A DNA stretch of 64,000 nt from a virus: positions 86,649 through 150,648 of IMG/VR virus record IMGVR_UViG_3300037189_012887. One strand, 5' to 3'. Below are positions 20,115 to 28,631 of this stretch, piece by piece. The notes under the pieces were generated by a model. The model was not told the origin of the DNA. It made no database searches and saw only the letters and a list, made by a program, of their open reading frames with translations. A program made the translations under genes and the position numbers. The first letter of the stretch is position 1; the number at the start of each line of letters is the position of its first letter.

Positions 20115-20736
20115 TACATATCTACCAACGGTCAACGTCTCTTCAGATACTTTCGACTCATGGATAGCCGCGACCAACAGCGCCATCTATGCGCTGCAGA
20201 GCATAGTAGTTACCGCTTCCCCTACCGGCGCCGGTGACTACACTTACGGCAACGGCTACGTTCAGGGCATCCTCGGTGCAAACACCCTAGTCGCTACCAA
20301 CATCAGGTCGGGTAACGTACAGGGAGCAAACTCTACTCTGTACATCCAGTCAAACACCGCTTTCTCTGGTAACTCGGTCAGCGTAAACGGTTACGTCTCA
20401 GTTGGACAGGGACTCTCGGTATATCAGTCAGCTAACTTAGTCGTCAACTCTTCTGCTGGACAAGTCATCGACACGTTCTCGAACTCGTCTTTCAGGACCG
20501 TCAAGTACGTCATAAGCATCAAGGACAACAACGCCAACAACTATCAGGCTACCGAGATAATGCTCCTCCAGAGCGGAGGCAACGTGTACGTGACGGAGTA
20601 CGCCACGCTCATCAGCAACAGCTCACTCGCTCAGTTCTCGGCCAACGTCGCTTCGGGTAACGTAAACCTTCTCTATACTCCTGGCGTCTCTACGAATAGC
20701 ACCATCAACATCGTCAAGACAATGGTATCGGTGTAA
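20107..20736 (+). CDS. Fibre/tail structural protein (209 aa)
   Basis: A 209-residue Asn/Ser/Gly-rich protein. The N-terminus (DTFDSWIAATNSAI) is short and helical. The middle carries NSTLYIQSNT and VSVNGYVSVG repeats like those of the giant fibre at 21328. The C-terminal part (VKYVISIKDNNANNYQATEIMLLQ ... VTEYATL) is a conserved beta-sandwich-like module seen in many phage virion proteins. It overlaps the upstream gene by 8 bases and is one base from the next, so it is probably co-transcribed. I infer a fibre or baseplate-decoration role. Confidence 0.6.
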   Translation: MANTYLPTVNVSSDTFDSWIAATNSAIYALQSIVVTASPTGAGDYTYGNGYVQGILGANTLVATNIRSGNVQGANSTLYIQSNTAFSGNSVSVNGYVSVGQGLSVYQSANLVVNSSAGQVIDTFSNSSFRTVKYVISIKDNNANNYQATEIMLLQSGGNVYVTEYATLISNSSLAQFSANVASGNVNLLYTPGVSTNSTINIVKTMVSV

Positions 20737-20737
20737 C

Positions 20738-21070
20738 ATGGCCGTCAAGTCGAACCTAGTCATAGATCAGGGAAGTACCTTCAGCGCTACCCTCACCGTG
20801 ACCGACGTAAACAACGACCCGATCGACCTCACCAACTACACCGCGTCGGCTAAGCTCAGGAAGTGGTACACGTCTAACAGCTCAGTCTCTTTCTCGACCT
20901 CTTCAGGAAACAGTTCGGGTCTGATCACCCTCTCACTCGACTACGTCACTACTGGATCTCTTGACTCAGGAAGGTACGTCTACGACGTCGAGCTTACCGA
21001 CACTGTAGCCAACTCGGTCTACAGGGTAATCGAGGGCATAGCTACCGTGACTCCACAGGTCACTAGGTAG
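20738..21070 (+). CDS. Small beta-sandwich virion protein (BppU N-domain-like)
   Basis: A 110-residue protein with the pattern KSNLVIDQGSTFSATLTVTD, then IDLTNYTASAKLRKWY, then GRYVYDVELTD and a terminal GIATVTPQVTR. This is the immunoglobulin-like module found alone in many phages and as the N-terminal domain of BppU-type baseplate proteins, where it anchors receptor-binding parts. It sits between fibre genes. Its TAG stop overlaps a possible GTG start of the next ORF. Confidence 0.7.
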   Translation: MAVKSNLVIDQGSTFSATLTVTDVNNDPIDLTNYTASAKLRKWYTSNSSVSFSTSSGNSSGLITLSLDYVTTGSLDSGRYVYDVELTDTVANSVYRVIEGIATVTPQVTR

Positions 21071-21273
21071 TGGTCAACAACAGCATAGTACAGTCGAGCT
21101 TCGACTCAAGTTCTTCTATAAAGACTTCGGTCTCGGCTAGGTCTTCTAACCTCACTTCTCGAGTATTCCCACACTCGGTATCTATCGCTGCGTCTAGCCC
21201 GTTTAGGTCTTCTATAACCGTCTCAAATACTTCTTCTAAGACAACAATTTCTCAGAAATCCATACCCGTCTGA
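21070..21273 (+). CDS. Possible small Ser-rich protein (67 aa)
   Basis: A 67-codon frame starting at GTG 21070 (TAGTG overlap with the upstream stop) and ending before the late promoter at 21285. The product is nearly 40% Ser/Thr with no recognisable domain. Support is the tight stop/start overlap and the lack of any other gene in these 200 bases. Against it are the GTG start without a clear SD and the low complexity. It may instead be a decayed fibre fragment. Confidence 0.4.
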   Translation: MVNNSIVQSSFDSSSSIKTSVSARSSNLTSRVFPHSVSIAASSPFRSSITVSNTSSKTTISQKSIPV

Positions 21274-21284
21274 TCTCTTCTTTT

Positions 21285-21292
21285 TATAAATA
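21285..21292 (+). promoter_or_regulatory. Late promoter TATAAATA before the giant fibre gene
   Basis: A perfect T4-type late -10 element in an intergenic gap, 36 bases before the ATG at 21328. A purine-rich leader with GGAAAGGGAACGGAG follows, which provides the ribosome binding site. Confidence 0.75.
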
Positions 21293-21327
21293 AAAGAAAA
21301 AGAGCCAACCGGGAAAGGGAACGGAGA

Positions 21328-24300
21328 ATGGCGGATAAAGACTTTGTCGTCAAGAACGGCATCGTGGTCAATTCCACACTCATTGTTGCGACTGCTGGAT
21401 CAGTAGGTATCAACAGCGCGTCTGCCGACGCGACCCTCGCCGTAGTAGGCACAGCCAACGTCTCCGGCAACGTCAAGTTCGCTTCCAATCTCACAGTCAT
21501 CGGTACGTCGAACTCTGCTAACTTAAACGTCAGTGGACTCGCTAACGTCGCCAACCTAAACACCAACGTCGCCAACTCGGTGTCGGTAATTACCTCGACG
21601 GTCAACTCGATCTCGGTAAACTCCGCGACGGTAAACGCTACCACCTCGGTAGTAGTCGGCGCTAACTCTACGCTGAACACCTCTGCCATTCAAGTCGGCA
21701 CCGCCGCTCAGCAGTTCACGGCGAACGCCTCGACGATCTCGGTCGGTAACTCTACCGTCAACACATATTCAAACTCGACTCACTTCTTCTCGGGTAACTC
21801 TACCTACTACGGCTTCGGTAACAACACCGCAGAAGTAGTAGTGAACCCGCTCGGCAACACGGCTATATTCGCTACCGGCGTCACCGTCAACTCGACGTCT
21901 GGTCTGGTCATCGTCGGTACCGCAGCCAACGCTACTGCTATAAACACCACTGCGATCTCGGTAGGTAACTCTACCGTCAACTCGGTAGTAGGAAGCGGCG
22001 TAGTCAATACGGTAACGATCAATACGACTACCATGTATGGTAACTCGGTCGGCCTACATACCGGTAACGTCTTAGCTGTAATCGTCAACGCCGTTACGGT
22101 CAATACCTCGACTGTAAATGCTGTCTCGGTCAACTCTACTTCGTTTACCTCTACCGGTCTAGCAAACGTAGCCAACCTCAACACGAACGTGGCCAACTCG
22201 TCTACGCTGAACGTGACTGGTCTAGCGAACGTTGGCAACCTTAATACCAGCGTCGTAAACTCTTCTTCGCTCAACGTCACGGGTCTGGCTACGCTAGGTA
22301 ACTCGACTGCCAACGTATCAAACTCTACTACTCTGAACGTTACCGGACTCGCAAACGTCGGTAACCTCAACACGTCAGTAGCGAACTCTTCTTCGCTCAA
22401 CGTTACCGGACTCGCAAACGTCGGCAACGTCAATACGACTACGGTCAACTCGACGTCGATCAACGTCACTGGGACGGTAAATGCCGTAACCGTCAACACG
22501 TCTACAGTAAACGCAGCGTCGGTCAACTCCGCTACCGTGAACGCTACTACGAGCGCGGTAGTCGGCTCAAACGTCACAGTAAACACCTCGGCGGTGTTCA
22601 TCGGCAACAGCACTCAGCAGCTGATAGCAAACAGCTTCGCTGTATCGGTCGGTAACACTACCGTCAATACTTTCTCGAACTCGACTCACTTCTTCTCTGG
22701 TAACTCTACGGTATACGGCTTTGTCAATAACGTATCAGAGGTAATAGCGAGCCCTTCGGGTAACACGACGGTAAACTCTACTGCGATCTCTGTCAACTCT
22801 ACTTCTGGACAGATCATCGTCGGTACAGCTGCTAACGCTTCCGTTATCAATACAACCGCCATCTCTGTCGGCAACTCTACTGTAAACTCAGTAGTAGGAA
22901 GTGGCGTCGTCAACACCGTCACGATCAACGTCACCACAGTCAACGGCAACACCGTCGGCCTACATACCGGTAACGTCAACTCGACAGTCGTCAACTCGAC
23001 CTCGATCAACACGACCGGTCTAGTCACCGCGGCCAACCTCAACACCAACGTCGCCAACACTACCAACGTAAACGCGACTACGGTTAACGCCCTAGCGAAC
23101 GTCCAGACGAACACGGTCTTTGCGACTAACGTCTACGCGACCTTCGCCAACGCCGCTACAGTAAACTCGGTCACCATCAACACGTCGACGGTCAACGCGG
23201 TATCTGTCAACTCGACTACGGTGAACGCGGCTACCTCTGTCGTGGTCGGCTCGAACGTTACCCTGAATACCTCGACTCTGTCGATCGGCAACAGCACTGT
23301 CAACTCGGCTATCAACAACGGTAACTTGGTAGTTACAGGTCTAGCCAACGTAGGAAGTGCGAACATCGTCGGCAACCTGTTTGTCGGCGGTAACTTCACG
23401 GTCACCGGTACCTTGTCATATAACGGTACGGGCAACTCGTCGATCTTCCCGTCAAGTAACAGCCTGCAGCTAGGTAACTCTACCGCAAGGTGGATCGTGT
23501 ACGGCATGACCGGCGACTTTGCAAACGGCTTGAACGTAACCAGCGCCGGCATGATCTCGACGTTCGGTAACACGATCAACGTGACTTCCGGTAACGTCAA
23601 CATCCTTGCGGGTAACTTCAGCGTCTCTAACTCAGCTTCTGCCAACAGCATATCGGTCGGCAACAGCACGGTCAACGCGTCCATCAACAGCACGTCGTTC
23701 TCCGGCACCGCTGCCAACGCTGCTTTGCTCAACGCAAAGACTGAAGGTAACCTAAACGTCAACTCGGCAGCGTATCTCGGCTCGATCGCTGCTTCTGGAT
23801 ACCAGACGACCGCTGGCTTGTCGGGCAACGTAGCTACCCTTACGTCGAACTCGACTACGTACTTCGGTGGTCAGCTCGCCGCATACTTCGCTGCCAACTC
23901 GGTAGTCTACTCGACGTTCGCCACGAACACTTACGTCAATCAGACGTTCGCGAACATCACTACCCCTATAGTCGCAACCTCAGTGACCGTAGGCAACTCG
24001 ACAGTCAACTCGGTAGTGAACAGTACGGCCTTCACCGGCACCGCGAACAACGCTACCTACGCTTTCGGTAAGACTGAGGGTAACTTAAACGCTAACTCAT
24101 CTAACTATCTCGGCGGCGTGTCAGCTGCGGGATACCAGCTGACGAGTACACTATCTTCTAACGTGGCTACCCTAGCGTCAAACTCTGCATCGTACTTTGG
24201 CGGACAGCTTCCTACTTACTTCGCATCTAACTCCGCTGTATACTCTACGTTTGCGCAGAACTCTGCAGTATACTCGATATTCGCTCAGAACTCTGCAGTG

Positions 24301-25953
24301 TATGCTACTTTTGCTCAGAACACCGCTGTCTACACTACGTTCGCTCAGAACTCTGCTGTCTACGCTGCTTTTGCTCAGAACACCAGCGTCTACTCAACGT
24401 TTGCACAGAATACCGCAATCTATGGATACGCTGCCTCCAATGCCTATGTCAACTCGACATTTGCTCAGAACACCGCTGTCTACACTACGTTCGCTCAGAA
24501 CTCTGCTGTCTACGCTACCTTCGCTCAGAACTCAGCGATATATGCGTATGCCGCTTCAAATACATACGTTAACAGCACATTTGCACAGAACACTAGCGTC
24601 TATGCTACCTTTGCCCAGAACTCAGCGATCTATGCATACGCTGCTTCTAACACTTATGTAAACGGTAACTTCGCAAACATTACTACCCCTATTATCTCGA
24701 CTTCTGTCACAGTCGGCAACAGCACAGTCAACTCGGTCATCAACTCGACCTCGTTCGTAGGCACGCACACGGGTAACGTCGTCGGAGCTACCTCGGTCAA
24801 CACCGTATCTCTCAACACGACCGGTCTGGCTAACGTAGCCAACCTCAACACAAACGTGGCTAACTCGACTACTCTTAACGTTACGGGTCTCGCTACAGTA
24901 GGTAACTTGACCGCCAATGTCGCCAACGCCGTCACAGTAAACGCGTCGACAATCAATGCTGCATCGGTCAACTCCGCTAGCGTCAACGCTACTACTTCAG
25001 TCATAGTCGGCGCCAACGTCTATATCAACACTTCATCGATTGCAGTCGGTAACTCTACCGTCAACTCAGTCATCGGCAGCGGTACGCTTACAGTCAACAG
25101 TCTAGCGATCGTCGGTAACCTCAATACCAACGTAGCTAACTCAATCAACTTAAACGTGACTGGTACGACCAACGTAGCGACATTTAACACTTCTGGACTT
25201 GCAAACGTAGCCAACTTGAACACCAACGTGGCCAACTCGACCACGCTGAACGTCACAGGCCTCGCTACGGTAGGTAACGTCAACGCCAACGTAGCGAACG
25301 CGGTCACCGTTAACGCGTCTACCGTGAACGCTATCTCTGTCAACTCAGCTAGCGTCAACGCTACTACGTCGATAGTAGTCGGTGCCAACGTATTCATCAA
25401 TACCTCAGCGATAGCAGTAGGTAACTCTACAGTCAACTCGGTAATTGGTAGTGGTACGCTTACAGTCAACAGTCTAGCGATCGTCGGTAACCTCAATACC
25501 AACGTCGCCAACTCGACCACTCTTAACGTGACTGGTCTGGCTACCATAGGTAACGTCAACGCCAACGTAGCAAACGTTACATCCCTGAACGCTAATAGCA
25601 CCGGTACCATCGCGGTATTCTCGAACTCGACGGTTAGGTCTGTAACGATCAACTCGTCTGCCGTATTCCTAGCTAACTCGACGGGTATTGTAGCCAACAG
25701 CTCTCTCGGCAACGCTGGTCAGGTACTGACGTCGAACGGTTCTGGTCTATACTGGGCCAACTCGACGGCGGTCGGCAGCAGCGGTACGGGTACGGGTAAC
25801 TCGAGCGGTACCGACACAGCGTTCTTCATCAACGGCCAGACGGTCAACAGCGACTATACCACGGTAGCTACATCTAACTACCTTTCGGCTGGTCCAATTA
25901 CCGTCAACGGCAACGTAGTCATCACGACCGGCTCACGCTGGGCCATCGTCTAA
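21328..25953 (+). CDS. Giant repetitive tail fibre protein (1541 aa)
   Basis: A 1541-residue fibre dominated by Asn, Ser, Thr and Val. Repeats include ANVANLNTNVANSTTLNVTGLA, SVGNSTVNSV and, at residues ~970-1110, tandem ten-residue units of the FAQNSAVYAT type. The N-terminus (MADKDFVVKNGIVVNST) resembles attachment ends of other phage fibres. The C-terminus has a QVLTSNGSGLYWANS segment typical of the end of fibre shafts, and no obvious receptor tip, so one of the following small genes may supply the tip. It is preceded by a perfect late promoter. The repeats are encoded by similar DNA and should be recombination hot spots. Confidence 0.8.
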   Translation: MADKDFVVKNGIVVNSTLIVATAGSVGINSASADATLAVVGTANVSGNVKFASNLTVIGTSNSANLNVSGLANVANLNTNVANSVSVITSTVNSISVNSATVNATTSVVVGANSTLNTSAIQVGTAAQQFTANASTISVGNSTVNTYSNSTHFFSGNSTYYGFGNNTAEVVVNPLGNTAIFATGVTVNSTSGLVIVGTAANATAINTTAISVGNSTVNSVVGSGVVNTVTINTTTMYGNSVGLHTGNVLAVIVNAVTVNTSTVNAVSVNSTSFTSTGLANVANLNTNVANSSTLNVTGLANVGNLNTSVVNSSSLNVTGLATLGNSTANVSNSTTLNVTGLANVGNLNTSVANSSSLNVTGLANVGNVNTTTVNSTSINVTGTVNAVTVNTSTVNAASVNSATVNATTSAVVGSNVTVNTSAVFIGNSTQQLIANSFAVSVGNTTVNTFSNSTHFFSGNSTVYGFVNNVSEVIASPSGNTTVNSTAISVNSTSGQIIVGTAANASVINTTAISVGNSTVNSVVGSGVVNTVTINVTTVNGNTVGLHTGNVNSTVVNSTSINTTGLVTAANLNTNVANTTNVNATTVNALANVQTNTVFATNVYATFANAATVNSVTINTSTVNAVSVNSTTVNAATSVVVGSNVTLNTSTLSIGNSTVNSAINNGNLVVTGLANVGSANIVGNLFVGGNFTVTGTLSYNGTGNSSIFPSSNSLQLGNSTARWIVYGMTGDFANGLNVTSAGMISTFGNTINVTSGNVNILAGNFSVSNSASANSISVGNSTVNASINSTSFSGTAANAALLNAKTEGNLNVNSAAYLGSIAASGYQTTAGLSGNVATLTSNSTTYFGGQLAAYFAANSVVYSTFATNTYVNQTFANITTPIVATSVTVGNSTVNSVVNSTAFTGTANNATYAFGKTEGNLNANSSNYLGGVSAAGYQLTSTLSSNVATLASNSASYFGGQLPTYFASNSAVYSTFAQNSAVYSIFAQNSAVYATFAQNTAVYTTFAQNSAVYAAFAQNTSVYSTFAQNTAIYGYAASNAYVNSTFAQNTAVYTTFAQNSAVYATFAQNSAIYAYAASNTYVNSTFAQNTSVYATFAQNSAIYAYAASNTYVNGNFANITTPIISTSVTVGNSTVNSVINSTSFVGTHTGNVVGATSVNTVSLNTTGLANVANLNTNVANSTTLNVTGLATVGNLTANVANAVTVNASTINAASVNSASVNATTSVIVGANVYINTSSIAVGNSTVNSVIGSGTLTVNSLAIVGNLNTNVANSINLNVTGTTNVATFNTSGLANVANLNTNVANSTTLNVTGLATVGNVNANVANAVTVNASTVNAISVNSASVNATTSIVVGANVFINTSAIAVGNSTVNSVIGSGTLTVNSLAIVGNLNTNVANSTTLNVTGLATIGNVNANVANVTSLNANSTGTIAVFSNSTVRSVTINSSAVFLANSTGIVANSSLGNAGQVLTSNGSGLYWANSTAVGSSGTGTGNSSGTDTAFFINGQTVNSDYTTVATSNYLSAGPITVNGNVVITTGSRWAIV
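24235..24660 (+). repeat. Tandem 30-bp coding repeats in the fibre gene
   Basis: Units of about 30 bases encoding FAQNxxVYxT recur more than ten times, interrupted by a variant encoding YAASNTYVNS. Blocks near 24310 and 24463 are almost identical over about 55 bases. Copy number could change by slippage or recombination without loss of frame, altering fibre length. Confidence 0.8.
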
Positions 25954-25967
25954 GGAGCATCTAGAAT

Positions 25968-26714
25968 ATGTCAGTCTTAAGCGTAACTACAATTCAAACC
26001 GCAAACGGAACTACAGACCTTACGATCACTACCGGCAACAGCTCAGGACCGTCTATTGTAATGTCTTCTACTACCGGTGTAACTACTTTTGGCAATACAA
26101 ATTTTACTAATACTGCTGTTCGAGGATTTTCTAGTACCTCAAATGGTGTCTATGGACTATCTAATTCAGGAATTGGTGTTCTTGGATCTTCAAACTCTTC
26201 TGCTGGTGTACAAGGCAACGCAAACAATGGTTATGCAGTACTTGGATATGGTGGTTTATCTGGCGGAACTGGTATCGGCGGAGCATTTTATTCAAACTCA
26301 AGCACAGGTATCTATGCTCAGTCAAACACGGGTACAATAGCACAGTTCGCTAACTCTACAGCTACGATCGCGACCGTAACGCAGGCTGGCATGAACGTGC
26401 AGACTAACACGTTCAACCTCGGCACCTCGTCAGTCGTGGCAAACGGCTACTCTCGCCTACCGAACGGCCTGCTGATGCAGTGGGGAACACAGACGGCAAC
26501 TGTAAATAACGCGTCTGCAGCTACAGCTACTTTCTCTGTCCCGTTTACTTCTCTCTATTCGGTAACTGTTACTCTGCTGCAAGCAAACGCAACAGCCGCG
26601 ACCGCGCTAGTAGCTGTCGCTAATACTTCAAACAGCACTTCGGTTACTTGGAAGACTACTGCAGCAGCGGCTGCTTCTTCACAGACCATGAACTATCTGG
26701 CAATAGGAGTCTAA
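25968..26714 (+). CDS. Tail fibre protein with receptor-tip-like C-terminus (248 aa)
   Basis: A 248-residue fibre. The N-terminal ~45 residues resemble the other fibre genes. Residues ~45-115 are a repeat region of the GVYGLSNSGIGVLGSSNSS type, likely a beta-helix, encoded by more AT-rich DNA than its flanks. The C-terminus (GYSRLPNGLLMQWG, then SVPFTSLYSVTVT) is the common phage fibre tip module that folds as a small beta-barrel and often contacts the receptor. It probably follows the giant fibre on the same late transcript. Confidence 0.75.
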   Translation: MSVLSVTTIQTANGTTDLTITTGNSSGPSIVMSSTTGVTTFGNTNFTNTAVRGFSSTSNGVYGLSNSGIGVLGSSNSSAGVQGNANNGYAVLGYGGLSGGTGIGGAFYSNSSTGIYAQSNTGTIAQFANSTATIATVTQAGMNVQTNTFNLGTSSVVANGYSRLPNGLLMQWGTQTATVNNASAATATFSVPFTSLYSVTVTLLQANATAATALVAVANTSNSTSVTWKTTAAAAASSQTMNYLAIGV

Positions 26715-26717
26715 TTC

Positions 26718-27467
26718 ATGTCAACACTACAGGTTGCAAACGTCTGGCTCGAGTCTACTGCCAACAACCGTATCCAGATGGGTGCGAGCAACAACTACGT
26801 ATTTTATGCCGGCGGCCAGTCGGTCATGTCGGTCAACAGCTCATCGGTCGTTGCTGGCGCTCTAGTCGCCAACGCTACCGGCGTCGTACTTCCTCCGATC
26901 TACGCCAACGGCTCTATAGGCACGGCAGGTCAGGCACTGCTGTCGAACAGCTCGGGTACTTTCTGGGGATCTCCAAGCTACACCGGCGCGAACGTCTTTA
27001 CTTCCAACAGCACCTTCACGGTCCCAGCGGGCGTCACTAGGGTCAGGGCACAGGTGCTCGGTGGCGCCGGCGGCACCGGCAGCGCCATGTCTAACTATAT
27101 TACTACTTCTTTTGGAGCGTATATAACCGGTACGGTCGGCTCTGTGGGCGCTACGGGCACAGCCTCTGGCGCATCCGGAGGCGCAGGCGGTACCGGTACC
27201 AGTGGAGACGTAAATATCTCCGGAGGAGCTGGCACTCGTACCTTCGGCACTCAGGGCAGCGTAGGACAGGGAGGTCAGCCGGCATACTTCGGTGGAGTCT
27301 ATGCTGGAGAAGTTGGGAGTTGGTCGGCTGCGGGCTGTATGTGTACCGGTAGTTCACAGGGTGGTGGTGGCGCGGGCGGTTATGCCATGAAGGTCATCAC
27401 GGGCCTCACGCCCGGATCTACTATCGCCGTCACGGTCAGGGGCGGCATCTGTGTCGTTGAATGGTAA
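26718..27467 (+). CDS. Gly-rich fibre/adhesin protein, apparently shortened (249 aa)
   Basis: A 249-residue protein with a fibre-like N-terminus (ANVWLESTANNRIQMG), a TAGQALLSNSSGTFWGS linker, then STFTVPAGVTRVRAQVLGG and a Gly-rich domain. In proteins of this type the phrase ITGLTPGSTIAVTV normally leads into a further ~100 Gly-rich residues. Here it ends abruptly with RGGICVVEW and a stop. Reading one base out of phase also ends quickly. The tip domain therefore looks truncated by a deletion, perhaps with the following genes taking its place. Confidence 0.65.
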   Translation: MSTLQVANVWLESTANNRIQMGASNNYVFYAGGQSVMSVNSSSVVAGALVANATGVVLPPIYANGSIGTAGQALLSNSSGTFWGSPSYTGANVFTSNSTFTVPAGVTRVRAQVLGGAGGTGSAMSNYITTSFGAYITGTVGSVGATGTASGASGGAGGTGTSGDVNISGGAGTRTFGTQGSVGQGGQPAYFGGVYAGEVGSWSAAGCMCTGSSQGGGGAGGYAMKVITGLTPGSTIAVTVRGGICVVEW

Positions 27468-27482
27468 CAAGGAGAGTATAAG

Positions 27483-27740
27483 ATGAGATGGGCTTTAATT
27501 TCACCTAATGAAGAGATCTATGACCTTGACGAGACTACAGTTCTCGGTTCTAGGATATGCGACGTCGTCGACGAGAAGTTCGACGTAGCCGAGCCTCTGT
27601 TCTGGGAGCAGGTCGGGACCGATATATTCCGTGATATATACTACTGGGATGGTACCGGCCCTGCCGAGAATCCAGTGTACAAGAAAGTGACTTCTGTCAC
27701 GGTAAACGCTATGCCCGGAGGACCTACAATTGTTAATTGA
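27483..27740 (+). CDS. Small fibre-associated protein of unknown function (85 aa)
   Basis: An 85-residue protein starting MRWALISPNEEIYDLD. Short proteins with a (K/R)WALISPxN opening and an AEPLFWE segment are common beside fibre genes in T4-like phages and may act as chaperones or minor fibre components; no activity is known to me. A good SD (AAGGAGA) precedes ATG. The 3' end contains the GGAGG that serves the next gene, whose start overlaps by 11 bases. Confidence 0.65.
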   Translation: MRWALISPNEEIYDLDETTVLGSRICDVVDEKFDVAEPLFWEQVGTDIFRDIYYWDGTGPAENPVYKKVTSVTVNAMPGGPTIVN

Positions 27741-28032
27741 TAATGAATTTCTATATGGAAAGCTAAAGGGCGTCATCTATGACTTCAAGGAAGTAGGCGA
27801 CGTTCTGAACCGCCACGCACACGACGCGGACACAGTACACATCAGCATCATAGCGAAGGGAAGCTTCAAGGTGTCTGGGGACGGCTGGGAGTACACACTT
27901 AACTCCGGCGCGCTCCTAGACTGGGAGCCTGGAGTATATCATGAGTTCGAGGCTCTCGAGCCTGACTCTAGACTCTATAACATCTTGAAGAACTATACTC
28001 CTCGACAAGTACTAGGTAACACCGTTGAATGA
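27730..28032 (+). CDS. Small cupin-fold protein (100 aa), TTG start
   Basis: A 100-residue single-domain cupin. His29, His31, His37 and His71 lie where cupins place metal ligands (NRHAHDADTVHISII and EPGVYHEFEAL), with a GSFKVSG turn. There is no in-frame ATG. TTG 27730 is supported by a perfect GGAGG at 27717-27721, eight bases upstream. Cupins of this size include dioxygenases, isomerases and sugar-binding proteins, so the substrate cannot be told. It overlaps the methyltransferase gene by 8 bases, which suggests a joint role, possibly in modifying fibres or surface sugars. Confidence 0.65.
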   Translation: MLIDNEFLYGKLKGVIYDFKEVGDVLNRHAHDADTVHISIIAKGSFKVSGDGWEYTLNSGALLDWEPGVYHEFEALEPDSRLYNILKNYTPRQVLGNTVE

Positions 28033-28618
28033 TCTGTTTGATGAGATAAAGAGGCTTACAGTTATAAAGTCTCCGATATTCGTACCGGAGATCAAGCTCT
28101 ACAGCGTGCAGCCGTTCGCTATAAAGTATCCGTACGACGTAGACGACTTTAACGCGATGTTCGGCTACCCTACCTGGAGCGGTATAGCACTCTCTAGGTT
28201 CATACTCGACAACCCGTCGATGCTGAAGGACAGGGTAGTCGCTGACATAGGCTGTGGATCTGGGGTCGTCGGAATCGCGGCAGCGAAGACTGGGGCTAAG
28301 GTGACGTGCATTGATAGGGACGTCTCCTCTCTGTACTTTACCGAGCTCAACTTCAAGCTGAACGGTACCGAGGCCGATATAATGTGGGGTAACTTCAACG
28401 ATGCTCTGAACTACGACGTCGTCCTGATGTCTTCTCTGTTCTATAGGTCTGCAAACTTTACATCTATAAAGACTGTGATGGAGACCAAGAAGTTCATGAT
28501 AGGTTCTATCGACGACAACGTCGAAGAGTATCTTGAGAAAGAATACGTCAGGGGCCTCACTAAGGTCTCGCTGGGAAGAGACGACACAAGAAGGTATTAT
28601 GTATATCATAATATGTAG
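28025..28618 (+). CDS. Class I SAM-dependent methyltransferase, TTG start (197 aa)
   Basis: A 197-residue protein with SAM motif I DIGCGSGVVGIAAA at ~74-87, an acidic residue after the second strand (VTCIDRD) and the YPTWSG segment typical of ETFB-lysine/ribosomal-protein methyltransferase-like proteins. The closest family known to me methylates lysine side chains, so a protein target such as a fibre is conceivable, but this is inference. The start is TTG 28025, overlapping the cupin stop; the nearby ATG 28029 is out of frame. The gene is embedded among fibre genes. Confidence 0.75.
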   Translation: MNDLFDEIKRLTVIKSPIFVPEIKLYSVQPFAIKYPYDVDDFNAMFGYPTWSGIALSRFILDNPSMLKDRVVADIGCGSGVVGIAAAKTGAKVTCIDRDVSSLYFTELNFKLNGTEADIMWGNFNDALNYDVVLMSSLFYRSANFTSIKTVMETKKFMIGSIDDNVEEYLEKEYVRGLTKVSLGRDDTRRYYVYHNM

Positions 28619-28631
28619 GAGAGACTAGAAT

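Noticed and set aside
24235-24660. CRISPR-like spacing of 30-base repeats
   Set aside because: The repeats are in frame, coding (FAQNxxVYxT), without unique spacers and inside a fibre gene.
21807-25712. Long minus-strand reading frames (up to ~268 codons) opposite the giant fibre gene
   Set aside because: They mirror the repeated GTNAAY-type codons of the fibre and give Val/Thr/Leu-rich low-complexity products without start signals; all neighbouring genes are on the + strand.
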